Assembly: GCF_003112675.1 (NCBI RefSeq)
Contig: NZ_BFAY01000008.1
Span: 62,001-126,000 of the forward strand
DNA length: 64,000 nucleotides
DNA from: Leptospira johnsonii
GTDB taxonomy: Bacteria > Spirochaetota > Leptospiria > Leptospirales > Leptospiraceae
Reading direction: 5' to 3'
Both the position numbers and the translations under genes were made by a program. Below are positions 9,294 through 18,816 of this stretch, in pieces. Position 1 is the first letter of the stretch, and every line of letters starts with the position of its first letter. The notes beneath the pieces are model-generated. The model did no database searches. It saw nothing but the letters and a program-made list of their open reading frames with translations, and was not told where the DNA came from.

Positions 9294-10912
9294 ACGATTC
9301 TCGATCCAAACAGATAAATCAATCAGCCGGGTCGAACATTTTCTTAAGAAGATGGATCGCATTCATACCATTAACGGTTTTACTTGTTTCTTGTATCAGC
9401 GGACCGGCAATAGATCTTGCTCCTAAATATTTAAGTCAAGACTACGTGGTTCCGGACTCTTGGAGTGGATCGGGTCCTTTTATAAAAGCGAATCCTTCCG
9501 AAGGAGAAGCGATACAAACAGATTGGTGGAAACTTTTTAACGATCCTGTATTAAACAAACTAGAAGAACTTGCAATCACTGCGAATCCGGATCTGCAAGC
9601 TGCCGCAGAAAGATTTGTACAAGCCAGAGATGCAATGCTTAAGGTCCGTTCTCAATTGATCCCTCATCTAGGAGTAGGACTAAGCGGATCAAACAACAAA
9701 CAATCCGACAACAGACTTTTTAGAGGAGCGGGAGAAGCAAATCAAGAAGGAACCGCTTCTTTAGGAGGTATCGCTTCTTGGGAACCCGACTTTTGGTCTT
9801 CTATCCGAAATGCTACAAGAGCACAAATCTATAATGCACAATCGGTAGCTGCAGATTATGCTTTGGCTCGATTAAGTCTACAAGCAGAACTTGCCGCTGA
9901 TTATTTTACATTCAGAGGTCTGAACGCACAAGATACAACCTATCGCCAATCGATAGAATTTTACGAACAGTCGATGAATCTTGTAAACGAAAGATATAAA
10001 AGCGGCCTAGCCCCGGAGCTGGATGTTCAAAGGGCTCAGTATCTTCTTTCCAGCACTCAGGCAAAACGTTTAGATATACAGTCCAAGATGAGAGTAACGG
10101 AGAATGCGATCGCGATCTTACTCAATCGAGCTCCATCCGGGTTCAAGATCCCTCCTGAAGAAGAGATCCGTGTTGCTTCGTTCAAGGTCCCAACTACACT
10201 ACCTTCTACCTTACTAGAGCGCAGACCTGATATTGCTTCCATGGAACGTAAAATGGCTATAGCCAATCGTAATATCGGTATCGCTCGAGCGGCATTCTTT
10301 CCTAATATTTCATTTAGCGCAGGTGGAGGATTCGAAGGAGGGGTAAACTTAGTCCAACTCGCAAATAGTTTTTGGTCTTATGGCTCCACCGTTTCTCTTC
10401 CGATCTTTCAAGGTGGATATCGTCGTGCTCAATTGCAACAAGCATGGTCTGCCTATCGGGAAACGGAAGATAATTATCGTTCTACAGTCTTGAATGCATT
10501 CAGAGAAGTGGAAAACGGTTTGACCGAAACTACTTTGATGTCGGAGCAATCACAACGTCAGGAGCAAGCGGTAGAAGCAGCAAACCAAGTGCAGAATATG
10601 ACAATGGCATTGTATAAAGGGGGCTTGAGCAATAGTTTGGAATTGATCTATGCCCAAGTGAACACTTTAGATGCTCGGATAGATGCGATTTTAGTTAAGA
10701 CAGAATTAAACAGGGCCTCCGTTCGATTGATAAGAGCCTTGGGCGGTGGCTGGAAAAATACTCAGTTGCCTGGAGACGATGAGATCCAGCCTTTCAATAT
10801 ATTCGACTTTTCTAATTCTAAAAAACCGGAAGCAGCAGGCGGAATAGATGTAAACGCAGACGATAATAATACCCAGAACAAGGATTTAACCGCTCCAAGT
10901 CTAGATAAATGA
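9290..10912 (+). CDS. Outer-membrane efflux lipoprotein (TolC/NodT family)
   Basis: A 540-residue outer-membrane channel component. The N-terminal signal ends in a lipobox LLVSC (Cys35), typical of NodT/OprM-type lipoproteins. Two OEP repeats follow, with characteristic long helices (NPDLQAAAERFVQARDAM region and the RSTVLNAFREVENGL region) and the L-L-x-R-R-P-D-I motif in the middle. The last about 40 residues are acidic and asparagine-rich, a low-complexity tail not needed for the channel fold. It is the third gene of the pump operon, which ends at the hairpin at 10943-10978. Confidence 0.92.
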   Translation: MNDSRSKQINQSAGSNIFLRRWIAFIPLTVLLVSCISGPAIDLAPKYLSQDYVVPDSWSGSGPFIKANPSEGEAIQTDWWKLFNDPVLNKLEELAITANPDLQAAAERFVQARDAMLKVRSQLIPHLGVGLSGSNNKQSDNRLFRGAGEANQEGTASLGGIASWEPDFWSSIRNATRAQIYNAQSVAADYALARLSLQAELAADYFTFRGLNAQDTTYRQSIEFYEQSMNLVNERYKSGLAPELDVQRAQYLLSSTQAKRLDIQSKMRVTENAIAILLNRAPSGFKIPPEEEIRVASFKVPTTLPSTLLERRPDIASMERKMAIANRNIGIARAAFFPNISFSAGGGFEGGVNLVQLANSFWSYGSTVSLPIFQGGYRRAQLQQAWSAYRETEDNYRSTVLNAFREVENGLTETTLMSEQSQRQEQAVEAANQVQNMTMALYKGGLSNSLELIYAQVNTLDARIDAILVKTELNRASVRLIRALGGGWKNTQLPGDDEIQPFNIFDFSNSKKPEAAGGIDVNADDNNTQNKDLTAPSLDK

Positions 10913-10942
10913 TCTGGCTTAGAGCGAATGAGCAAAAGTAAT

Positions 10943-10978
10943 GACCGAGAAAGGACTGTTCAGTCACTTTCTCTGGTC
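10943..10978. terminator. Long hairpin between convergent pump operon and antiporter gene
   Basis: Near-perfect stem built from GACC, GAGAAAG and GACTG on the left and their complements on the right, with a 2-base loop at 10959-10960 and two single-base bulges. It overlaps the last codons of the antiporter gene, so it probably ends transcription for both convergent units. There is only a modest T run on either side. Confidence 0.65.
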
Positions 10979-12558
10979 TTAAATTCTTCTATATCGATCA
11001 ATGCATGATATTTACGGATCACTTCTTCGTCGAATCCGGAATCGTGATTGAGTTCGTTTAGAACACCTCTTTGGAATTGTAGGAGTTCCAAATACACATC
11101 TCCGTATTCTTTTCTTTCTCCCTGATGAACACCAGACATTCCTTTTAGTTCTTCTTCAAAATATCCTAATTCTGTTTTTAAACGGGAGATCAGGTTTTTA
11201 AGATGTTTATTCTTTTTTGCACCTGTATTACTTTTTCCTTCCAAATACTGAAGCGACTCTGAAGCCAATTTTTTCTGGATCATCACTTCTTGTCTGTGGA
11301 CCGGAATGGGCGTTTGAAAATCCATTACATTCAATTTTCGGATCAACCAAGGAAGAGTAAGTCCGTTAAAGATCATAGTAGTCAAGATCACTATGAATGT
11401 GATAAATAGGATCAAATTCCGATAAGGAAAAGGAGTCTCTCCACTCACATATAGCGGAATAGAAAGTGCCGCCGCAAGAGATACGACTCCCCTGATCCCT
11501 GCCCATCCTAAAACGATCGGGATCCTCCATCCAGGATTGACTTCTGATACTTCTATAAAATTACTCATGATCCGAGTAAAACCGGAGGTGCAAAGAGTAA
11601 TGATAATTCTAGTAACGATCAAAGCGAAGGAAATCACTAATCCATAAAGAATTGCACTTGTTAAACTAATATCCCCGAGCTGATTTATAATAGAAGGCAA
11701 CTGCAAACCGATCAATAAGAAGATGAGCCCGTTCAAAATGAATACGATACTATTCCAAACATTTACACCCTGGATACGGCTCGCATAACTCAATAAACTT
11801 TGGCGTTTACTGGATAGAAGTAACCCTCCGCAAACCACAGCAAGAACTCCGGAAACATGAAAATGTTCCGCTAAGTAATACATACAATACGGGGTCACAA
11901 ACGTTAAAACGATCTCTATACTTGGTGTAAGCGGGAGCCAACGATGGATCCCATAAAACACAAGTCCTACCGCGAGACCAATCACTGAACCTGCGATCAC
12001 CACCCAAACAAAACTGATCGCAGCTTCTTGCAGATAAAATTGACCTGTGATACTAGCTGCCAAAGCAAAACGAAACACGATCAAAGAAGAAGCGTCATTG
12101 AGTAAACTTTCTCCTTCTGCGATACTCACCACCGACTTTGGAGCTTTTGTCTGTTTCATGATCGTTACGGAAGAAATAGAATCGGGAGGAGAGATAATCC
12201 CTCCTAATAAAAAACCTATCGCTAAAGTAAATCCGGGGATCAATGAAGTGGAGATCAAAGCAATTACACAAGAAGTGATGATTACAATCGGAAATGCAAA
12301 GCCTGCAATTATCCTTCTCCATTTCCAAAACTCTTTCCAAGATATTTGCCAAGCGGCTTCATAAAGTAATGGAGGAAGGAATATTAAAAAAACAAGTTCA
12401 GGTGTGATAGTGATATTTTGAAAGAATGGAATGGTGCTGATTGCAAGTCCACCGATCAATAAAACAATCGGATAAGCAAGTCCCAGTTTGTTTGCAATCG
12501 CAACCAATCCGAGGATGATCAAAATAAGATAAACGTATTCAACTAGGATATTTTCCAT
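10960..12558 (-). CDS. Na+/H+ antiporter, CPA1 (NhaP/NHE) family
   Basis: A 532-residue inner-membrane cation/proton exchanger. About 12 hydrophobic segments occupy residues 1-400. The ion-binding region with GGIISPPDSISSV and the later WAGIRGVVSLAAALS segment are both typical of CPA1 exchangers. A cytoplasmic tail of about 130 residues, rich in charged helices, follows. The physiological role would be sodium or pH homeostasis. The gene is monocistronic, converges with the efflux operon, and diverges from the P1/PLC-like gene with a 94-base gap. The start ATG at 12558 is preceded by an AGGAAA-like site. Confidence 0.92.
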   Translation of the reverse strand: MENILVEYVYLILIILGLVAIANKLGLAYPIVLLIGGLAISTIPFFQNITITPELVFLIFLPPLLYEAAWQISWKEFWKWRRIIAGFAFPIVIITSCVIALISTSLIPGFTLAIGFLLGGIISPPDSISSVTIMKQTKAPKSVVSIAEGESLLNDASSLIVFRFALAASITGQFYLQEAAISFVWVVIAGSVIGLAVGLVFYGIHRWLPLTPSIEIVLTFVTPYCMYYLAEHFHVSGVLAVVCGGLLLSSKRQSLLSYASRIQGVNVWNSIVFILNGLIFLLIGLQLPSIINQLGDISLTSAILYGLVISFALIVTRIIITLCTSGFTRIMSNFIEVSEVNPGWRIPIVLGWAGIRGVVSLAAALSIPLYVSGETPFPYRNLILFITFIVILTTMIFNGLTLPWLIRKLNVMDFQTPIPVHRQEVMIQKKLASESLQYLEGKSNTGAKKNKHLKNLISRLKTELGYFEEELKGMSGVHQGERKEYGDVYLELLQFQRGVLNELNHDSGFDEEVIRKYHALIDIEEFKTRESD

Positions 12559-12652
12559 CTTTTCCTGTTTGAGCGGAGATTTTACAGATCATCATAAACC
12601 TTTTCATCTACTCAACAACTTTACAGCGCGGTATTTTTCTCTCCGATAGATT

Positions 12653-13984
12653 GTGTTGACTTCCCTTGCTAATAAAGAATTCTTTGGTGTGCTCAAATAT
12701 TACTCTAGTCTAATCTTTATCGCCTCACTTACTCTATTTGCAACACCTGCAGAAGCATGGTGGAACCATTTCCTATTCAATAGACCAGCTCTCGAAGCTA
12801 TGCCTGAATTAGTATCCGCACCTAAGGTAAAAGTAGAGTCTCTAGAAGATTTTTTACTTAAAGAACAGGACAAACTTATCCCTCTTATGAGGGATATGGA
12901 GAAGGAAGCAAACCTCAATTACGATAAATATGCTCCTCTTCCAGAAGCACTCGCTTTCAAAGGTGGAGATAAAAAGACGATCCGAAATCTTTTTCTAAGA
13001 GCTCTTAGATTGAATGCCGGAACACCGTTAGGTTATTTTTTACAGAATCTGCCTGGATACACTCTTCCCGGAAAAAAATCGGATCCAATGACAGTAAGTA
13101 TCTATGGAAAGAAGGACCTAAAAGAAGATTACGAATTTTATGATATTCGAATAGGAGAACTTGTAAGTCCGTTAGAGGTGCTTTCTACTGCAGGTGACGA
13201 ACCGGATTTCGGATTAGATCTAAATCTATTCGAAGATAATGGAGAAAGTTTCGGAAAAGATTACGGTTTTGGAATACAGTCCTTTGGAGATTCTAAGGTC
13301 TATTATGCCACTCAAGTTCCCTTTCATATAGGTTATTATCACGAATCTCCTATCATTTTTGCTGCGGCTGGATTTTTGACCCGCACCTATCCGCAATATA
13401 GAGTGTATCAGTTTATGACACTTTCCCGCTATGCTTTTCAAACGGGACATACGTATTGGGGGTATCGTTTTTTAGGTTGGGGGATGCATTATGTTGCGGA
13501 CCTAACACAACCTTATCACTCTAGAGTTCTTCCAAATTTTGGGACAATTAGTATGCTTTGGATCAATCTAAAAGCGATACTTGGATTTGAAAGCGCCAAA
13601 AACGATGCAATCGATAGGATCTCCAGTCGTCACACGACCATAGAAAAATACCATTTTAGTACATTACGAAATGCGTATCAAAATAAGAATTTAATGCACC
13701 CATTTATCGTAAGTGTGAAACAAACGGATCTGGATAATAGTTACGGTAAGTATGATAATTCTTATTTAGTAAATGTTGTAACAAAACAAAGTTACGATAT
13801 TTCCGATCGGATCGATACTCTAATAGATGAATCGAACCTATTAAACGGTTTTTCAGAAGGAAAACTACTTCCTGAGATCAACCAAAAGTCCCTGGGAGAT
13901 CTAGATTCTACAATTACGGAACATATGAAAAGTGTAGGCTCTCATCTCCGGAATTACGTTCGAACCGGTTTAAAACAAAACTAA
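12653..13984 (+). CDS. Secreted zinc phospholipase C / S1-P1 nuclease-fold protein
   Basis: A 443-residue exported protein. The hydrophobic signal ends in AEA (residues 33-35), so the mature chain would begin Trp36-Trp37-Asn-His39. In bacterial phospholipase C and P1 nuclease an N-terminal Trp and a nearby His bind zinc. Residues 279-289 show HxxxDxxxxxH (HYVADLTQPYH), matching the spacing of the His-Asp-His zinc ligands of that fold; His266 (GHTYWG) lies just before. I infer a trinuclear-zinc esterase acting on phospholipid or nucleic acid; sequence does not tell which. A large insert (about 60-215) precedes the core. The start is GTG at 12653, but GTG at 12689 would leave a more typical signal peptide. 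Confidence 0.65.
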   Translation: MLTSLANKEFFGVLKYYSSLIFIASLTLFATPAEAWWNHFLFNRPALEAMPELVSAPKVKVESLEDFLLKEQDKLIPLMRDMEKEANLNYDKYAPLPEALAFKGGDKKTIRNLFLRALRLNAGTPLGYFLQNLPGYTLPGKKSDPMTVSIYGKKDLKEDYEFYDIRIGELVSPLEVLSTAGDEPDFGLDLNLFEDNGESFGKDYGFGIQSFGDSKVYYATQVPFHIGYYHESPIIFAAAGFLTRTYPQYRVYQFMTLSRYAFQTGHTYWGYRFLGWGMHYVADLTQPYHSRVLPNFGTISMLWINLKAILGFESAKNDAIDRISSRHTTIEKYHFSTLRNAYQNKNLMHPFIVSVKQTDLDNSYGKYDNSYLVNVVTKQSYDISDRIDTLIDESNLLNGFSEGKLLPEINQKSLGDLDSTITEHMKSVGSHLRNYVRTGLKQN

Positions 13985-13998
13985 GGAAAGAATAACAC

Positions 13999-14082
13999 TC
14001 AATAATTCGGTGAATCTACAACCCAAAGGCAACCAGCAGAATCCACAGCAAGTGCTCTAGATATACTAGGAAGACTATCGGC
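13999..14082 (-). pseudogene. Possible decayed NHL-repeat fragment
   Basis: On the minus strand, 27 codons read as a single beta-propeller-like repeat ending LAVDSAGCLWVVDSPNY and a stop, very like an NHL or streptogramin-lyase repeat. An in-frame TAA lies immediately upstream, so no larger gene remains. It may be a gene remnant or a chance resemblance. Confidence 0.25.
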
Positions 14083-14176
14083 TTACTGTGAAATGTGCAA
14101 GTAGGAGCCGTTTTTTTTTCCTTATACCGGATTCATTCAAGCATCTAAGATTTATACATGCTATCTTTTGTAATCG

Positions 14177-15178
14177 ATGAAGAAATTACTGATCGTTCTA
14201 CTCTCCGTTCCTTTCTTAATTACGTTTTGGTGGATTCTCACTCCTTCTCCCCATGAATACAAAAGAATCCCAAATTCGGATTTTTCTTTTGAGACAGTAA
14301 TCTTCAGAAGTCCGGATCCAAAACGGCTTTCCCATTTTTATAAGAATGCATTTCAAGCGATGGAAACGACAAGTGCGTTTAGCTGGACACTGGGAGGTCC
14401 GCCCTCTTCTGCAATTACTCTTAGAACCCCGGAGTATCAGAACGAAGGACCTTTATTTACCATATTAAAAGCGAAGAAACCGAATCTAGGAATTTCAGCA
14501 GCAAATGATCTAGGTTACGCTCATATTTGTTTCGAAACGGATAATGTTCCGGGGCTTATCCAAACAATCCAAAAGAATGGAGGAAGGATCGATAGCAGTT
14601 TTAAGGATTTGCAAAAAGTTCCAGCAATCTACGGAAGAGATCCGGATGGGAATATAATCGAGATCCATATTCCATTCCCCACACCTCTAAACCCAAGCAC
14701 CATCTTTCGCAGCCTAAATTCATTCATAAGGACTTATTTTAAATTGAATCCACCGAAAATGGATAAGATCCGATTCCTTCATATGAACATCAATGCCAAG
14801 GATTGGAGCAAGACCCTTTCTTTCTACAGCAAGATATTCGAAACATCTTCTACAGGCTTTGAAAGGGATTATAAAGGAGACTTTATAGAAAACCTAACTG
14901 GGATCCAAGGAATAGAGATCAAAGGCCGACATCTCCCTCTCCCAGGATATGACGACGGAGGGCCCACCTTCGAGATCTTCACCTATAATCGTTTCAGCGA
15001 GAGAGGACCATTAGATTCATCTGATACGGGAAGAATTGCAGTAGGATTTTCTGTTTTGGATTTACGATCATCGGTAAACAAAATACTCAAAAAGGGCGGT
15101 ATTCTATTGGAGGAACATGCTAATACTGCAATACTTAAAGATCCGGAAGGGAATCTTTTACTCGTATCCCAGAGATAA
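14177..15178 (+). CDS. Membrane-anchored tandem VOC (glyoxalase-like) protein
   Basis: A 333-residue protein with one N-terminal membrane segment (about residues 3-22). Two vicinal-oxygen-chelate (glyoxalase/bleomycin resistance/dioxygenase) domains follow, at about 38-168 and 195-332. Each ends in the typical D-P-E/D-G-N motif (YGRDPDGNIIEI and LKDPEGNLLLV). The first has an AHICFE segment that could supply a metal ligand. VOC proteins include metal-dependent lyases, dioxygenases and drug-binding proteins; substrate is unknown. Tethering a double VOC unit outside the cytoplasmic membrane is unusual, since most relatives are cytosolic. It is monocistronic, followed by a gene-free stretch to 15481. 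Confidence 0.75.
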   Translation: MKKLLIVLLSVPFLITFWWILTPSPHEYKRIPNSDFSFETVIFRSPDPKRLSHFYKNAFQAMETTSAFSWTLGGPPSSAITLRTPEYQNEGPLFTILKAKKPNLGISAANDLGYAHICFETDNVPGLIQTIQKNGGRIDSSFKDLQKVPAIYGRDPDGNIIEIHIPFPTPLNPSTIFRSLNSFIRTYFKLNPPKMDKIRFLHMNINAKDWSKTLSFYSKIFETSSTGFERDYKGDFIENLTGIQGIEIKGRHLPLPGYDDGGPTFEIFTYNRFSERGPLDSSDTGRIAVGFSVLDLRSSVNKILKKGGILLEEHANTAILKDPEGNLLLVSQR

Positions 15179-15481
15179 TCTCCCTAAACCGGGACTTCGC
15201 TAGTAGCGGATAGCCCGGGCCTAAACGAAAGCAAGGAGGCGCACAAATAATACATTAAATATTTACAATATAATAAACATTTTGTAATATATAGATTTTA
15301 AATATATGGACTGTTCGTTCAATATTTTTATCATAACAAATGCTTTAAAAAGAAAAAACTTCAGATACAAGAAAGAATCTGAGGCAAAAATAAACGATTT
15401 ATAAGTATGTCCTGTTTAATATCCCCACACATATAAAAACTATCCGTGATTGATTGGGAATTCAATGGAGAGAATTCAAAA
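15179..15481. other. Gene-free AT-rich intergenic region
   Basis: About 300 bases with no supportable gene. The first 40 bases hold a small imperfect GC-rich hairpin (GGG, CGCTA / TAGCG, CCC around 15191-15216) that could be a weak terminator for the VOC gene. The rest is strongly AT-rich and presumably carries the promoter of the GH5 gene. I see no clear operator. Confidence 0.4.
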
Positions 15482-17770
15482 ATGTTTAACAGAAAAAAAA
15501 TGAAAATTTTTTGTTCTGTATCGGTGGTCTTTGCTATACTAGCAAGTTGTTCCCCTGAAACAGACCAAGCGTATTTACCTTTCTCACTTCCGAAATCGGC
15601 TAAGTCCGCCTACCGGTCCGTGATGTCTTTAGCAGTACCGAGCAATCCTCCGGTTGTTCCTCTGAGTACGAACGGAAGATATATCGTAGATTCGAATAAT
15701 AACCGTTTCAAATTAAAAGCGGTGAACTGGTATGGAGCAAGTGATACTCGTCAGGTAGTGGGAGGCTTGGACAAACAACCTATCTCTCATATTATTTCTT
15801 TGATCCAGGAATGGGGCTTTAACTCGGTTCGTTTGCCTTTTTCCAATCTAATGCTACATGATGCGAATATCGTTCCGAACGAATATGTGGCGGCTAACCC
15901 ACAATTTTTCGGAAAGACAGCATTACAGATCTATGATGAGACTGTTGCCGCTTTAACTGCCGCAGGGATCGTAGTGGTTTTAAATAATCATACTACCTTC
16001 TCCGAATGGTGCTGTGGTTTCGACTATAACGGTCAATGGTATCATACAGGATCTTCCTTCGCTTATAACCAAACTCCTGAAATGTGGAAAGCGGATTGGG
16101 TGTTCTTAGTGAATCGTTATAAGAATAATAAATTAGTCGCAGCTGCGGACCTTAGGAACGAAGTGCGCACTCAACGTTTTAACGATACTCATTTACCGAA
16201 TAGTCCGAACTGGGGTTGGAATAATATAGACGATTGGCGTAAGGCTGCCGGAGAAGCAGGTAATGATATCTTACGTGCAAACCCGGACATGGTCATCGTT
16301 GTAGAAGGTATCAACTGGTGGGGTGCGATCCCTATCTTAGGTTCAGGAGAACGTCCTCACTTAAAGCCTGTTCGTGATCTTCAAGTTCATATTCGTAATG
16401 TGAATAAACTTGTGTATGCAGCTCATAACTACGGATTTATCGGACCGAAACATAACGGTGACGATGCCACATCCGGCGGAAATATCAAATACAAAGATAT
16501 GGATGCCACCACATTCCGAAATACTATTACAGACGAATGGGGTTATGTAACCGATCCGGATGCAGTCACTACTGCACCTGTTTGGGTGAGTGAATTTGGA
16601 GCTTCTCCAGGAGAAACGAATCCTGCGGATAGAGAATGGCTCAAGAGACTTGTGGATTATTTAATCGAGAAGGATCTAGATTTCGCATTCTGGCCTCTGA
16701 ACGGAGAAGATGAATGGGGACTAGTAACTTCCGATTGGTCTCAAACCAAACGAGGCAACTGGAGAGACGAACATATGGATCGCCTTCTTGCCTTCTCCGG
16801 TAAGACAGGATCTGTGCCGTATGTGGATCATTTAACCAAAATTGGATTCAACGGTGTAGATGATAACGTAAGTACGATAGATAACGACTGGCTCTCTGGT
16901 GCAAATAAAGGGACTTGTCCAGACGGAGAACGTCTTTTAGGTTTAAGCCGCGACCAAAGAGCGCTTTGTAGCGATACCAAATACGGAAAACTTTGGCATA
17001 ATGACCGCGCGACTAACGTGCAGGCTGTGTATGAGACAACTACTCGTTATCATGGCACAGGAGATTGGGCAGGCGGATTTACAAAATACGAATGTCCTAA
17101 CGACTATTATGTTGCGGGAGCTACTAAACACTCTTGGGGAACAAGCGGTATCCTTTGCGCACATAGTAAGGTTCCTCTTGCAAATTCTTGTCGCACTATC
17201 TGGTTCGATAGAGGAGATAGTCGTTCTTCTCAACGTGGAGGAGACTGGGCGCCCGGTTCTTACAAAGGCCAATGTGCTGACACGGAATACGTGGCAGGAG
17301 TTGCTCAAAGAGACGGAGGAGGAGCGGCATTACTTTGTTGTTCTTCTCCATTGAGCGGAGAATTACCTTTAGTTTATAAGGCAAAAAATCTTTCTCACCG
17401 CACCGGATTCGCAGAAGGTGATGCTTGGGTGGTTACCACAGCAGATCATTGGGCGGATCATATCATCTACGGACCTTATGATAGAGGACGTTGGGGAACA
17501 GGAAACAAACAAGCGGTCTTCCGCATGTTAGTGGATGTTACTAACGCCAATAATGATAAAGTTGTTACCATAGACGTTTTCGATGGGCAAGATGTATTGG
17601 CAAGAAGGGATGTTTACAGACATGAGTTTGTAGGTCCGGGCCAATACACCAATTTTACATTAGATTTTAATATCGCACCGGATAAAGCGGATCGTCCTAT
17701 GGAAGTTCGCGCATGGTGGTTCGATACTTCTTATGTAAAGACAGAGAATGTAACCATTCAGAATCGATAA
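15482..17770 (+). CDS. GH5-family glycoside hydrolase lipoprotein
   Basis: A 762-residue exported enzyme. Its signal peptide ends in lipobox ILASC (Cys23). The GH5 (cellulase-type) TIM barrel spans about 60-440; the NE of DLRNEV gives acid/base Glu227 and WVSEFG gives nucleophile Glu371. WGFNSVRLPFSNLML and the NNHTT segment are also family-like. After the barrel come three cysteine-bearing repeats (about 467-498, 527-560, 587-620). The latter two start G-D-W and all end L-C. A C-terminal beta-sandwich, perhaps carbohydrate-binding, closes the protein. Substrate is probably a beta-glucan or related polymer. The start is the ATG at 15482, which has GGAGAG upstream; an ATG-less 12-codon extension is possible. 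The gene ends at a strong terminator. Confidence 0.85.
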   Translation: MFNRKKMKIFCSVSVVFAILASCSPETDQAYLPFSLPKSAKSAYRSVMSLAVPSNPPVVPLSTNGRYIVDSNNNRFKLKAVNWYGASDTRQVVGGLDKQPISHIISLIQEWGFNSVRLPFSNLMLHDANIVPNEYVAANPQFFGKTALQIYDETVAALTAAGIVVVLNNHTTFSEWCCGFDYNGQWYHTGSSFAYNQTPEMWKADWVFLVNRYKNNKLVAAADLRNEVRTQRFNDTHLPNSPNWGWNNIDDWRKAAGEAGNDILRANPDMVIVVEGINWWGAIPILGSGERPHLKPVRDLQVHIRNVNKLVYAAHNYGFIGPKHNGDDATSGGNIKYKDMDATTFRNTITDEWGYVTDPDAVTTAPVWVSEFGASPGETNPADREWLKRLVDYLIEKDLDFAFWPLNGEDEWGLVTSDWSQTKRGNWRDEHMDRLLAFSGKTGSVPYVDHLTKIGFNGVDDNVSTIDNDWLSGANKGTCPDGERLLGLSRDQRALCSDTKYGKLWHNDRATNVQAVYETTTRYHGTGDWAGGFTKYECPNDYYVAGATKHSWGTSGILCAHSKVPLANSCRTIWFDRGDSRSSQRGGDWAPGSYKGQCADTEYVAGVAQRDGGGAALLCCSSPLSGELPLVYKAKNLSHRTGFAEGDAWVVTTADHWADHIIYGPYDRGRWGTGNKQAVFRMLVDVTNANNDKVVTIDVFDGQDVLARRDVYRHEFVGPGQYTNFTLDFNIAPDKADRPMEVRAWWFDTSYVKTENVTIQNR

Positions 17771-17813
17771 TATCCTCTGCAGGGTGAAGTTTTACCTGGC
17801 AGAAGACAAATCG

Positions 17814-17845
17814 AAAAAAGCCGGCTCGAATGAGTCGGCTTTTTT
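17814..17845 (+). terminator. Intrinsic terminator after GH5 gene
   Basis: Stem AAAAAAGCCG / CGGCTTTTTT extended by CTC/GAG across one mismatch, with a 4-base loop and a T run. It is effective in both directions by symmetry, between the GH5 gene and the convergent methyltransferase gene. Confidence 0.88.
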
Positions 17846-17875
17846 GTCTAAACATGCGGAATATATAATATTTCC

Positions 17876-18721
17876 TTAGAGATCAACTGTAACTCTCAGA
17901 AAAGTTGCTGGTATTGAGATCCCAACACCAATGTTCTGGTTCTGAGAACTTGCGAGCTCTATCAGTTTCGTACGAAGTTCCTGGACTTTTCCGTTTTTCT
18001 CCGCCGCTGCAAAAGCATTCATTGTTGGACCGTAAAATTTCCTTAGAGACTCGATCAGATCTTCCGGAGTTTTGTTCGGAGATACAAAATTGTATGTGTC
18101 TTTGAGTAAGGATATTTTCTCCACTTTCACCCCTGCCTTAGCAAAATAATCGATCACATAGGCTTTCATACCCCAAGTCATCGGGCTTATAAAACCTTCC
18201 GGAGGCGGAGGTGAGTAAGATGCACTGATCCCTAATAATTGAGAAACGAACGAAGTTGGATCATTTGGGATCCAATTTCCCATCACTATACGTCCGCCCG
18301 GTTTCGTAACTCTGACCATCTCCTTTGCAACGTCATATGGTTTAGGAGCAAACATAGCTCCAAATACTGAAAGAGTTAGATCAAAAGAATGATCCGGGAC
18401 TTCTTGTAAATTACATGCATCTCCTTCTTGGAATTTTAAATTGGAAAGACCTTCATCCGTAGCTCGTTTGTTCCCTGCTTCCACTAAATTTTTTGCAATG
18501 TCTATCCCGATCACTTCACAACCGGTTCTGGCAAGCGGGATCGCAGTAGTTCCATCTCCACATCCTAGATCCAAAATCCTTAAAGGAGATGTTATTCCAA
18601 GATGAGTTACAAGTTCTTCTCCCGACTCGCGCATTAAAGAAGCAATCTCGGTAAAATCACCCTTCTCCCATAAAGTTTTGTTCGGGTTTTCTGTTCCGGA
18701 TTCCAAAGCCTGTTTTATCAT
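17876..18721 (-). CDS. Class I SAM-dependent methyltransferase (UbiE/Methyltransf_11-like)
   Basis: A 281-residue cytosolic methyltransferase. Motif I, ILDLGCGDGTTAIPLA (about residues 45-60), binds S-adenosylmethionine. An acidic end-of-strand-2 motif (VIGIDIAK) and a post-motif FDLTLSVFGAMFAP follow. The GGRIVMGNW segment marks strand 5 of the fold. The substrate is unknown; the family includes small-molecule C-, O- and N-methylases. It is monocistronic and diverges from the AraC gene across 161 bases, so the regulator may control it. It converges with the GH5 gene at a shared terminator. Confidence 0.85.
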   Translation of the reverse strand: MIKQALESGTENPNKTLWEKGDFTEIASLMRESGEELVTHLGITSPLRILDLGCGDGTTAIPLARTGCEVIGIDIAKNLVEAGNKRATDEGLSNLKFQEGDACNLQEVPDHSFDLTLSVFGAMFAPKPYDVAKEMVRVTKPGGRIVMGNWIPNDPTSFVSQLLGISASYSPPPPEGFISPMTWGMKAYVIDYFAKAGVKVEKISLLKDTYNFVSPNKTPEDLIESLRKFYGPTMNAFAAAEKNGKVQELRTKLIELASSQNQNIGVGISIPATFLRVTVDL

Positions 18722-18816
18722 ATAAGTGTAGATCCTATTGTAGAGTAGTATTTTCTTTCCAGCCTTCTACCCAATATACAGGGCAGAATAAATTCTCAGT
18801 GACAATATGATTATAT

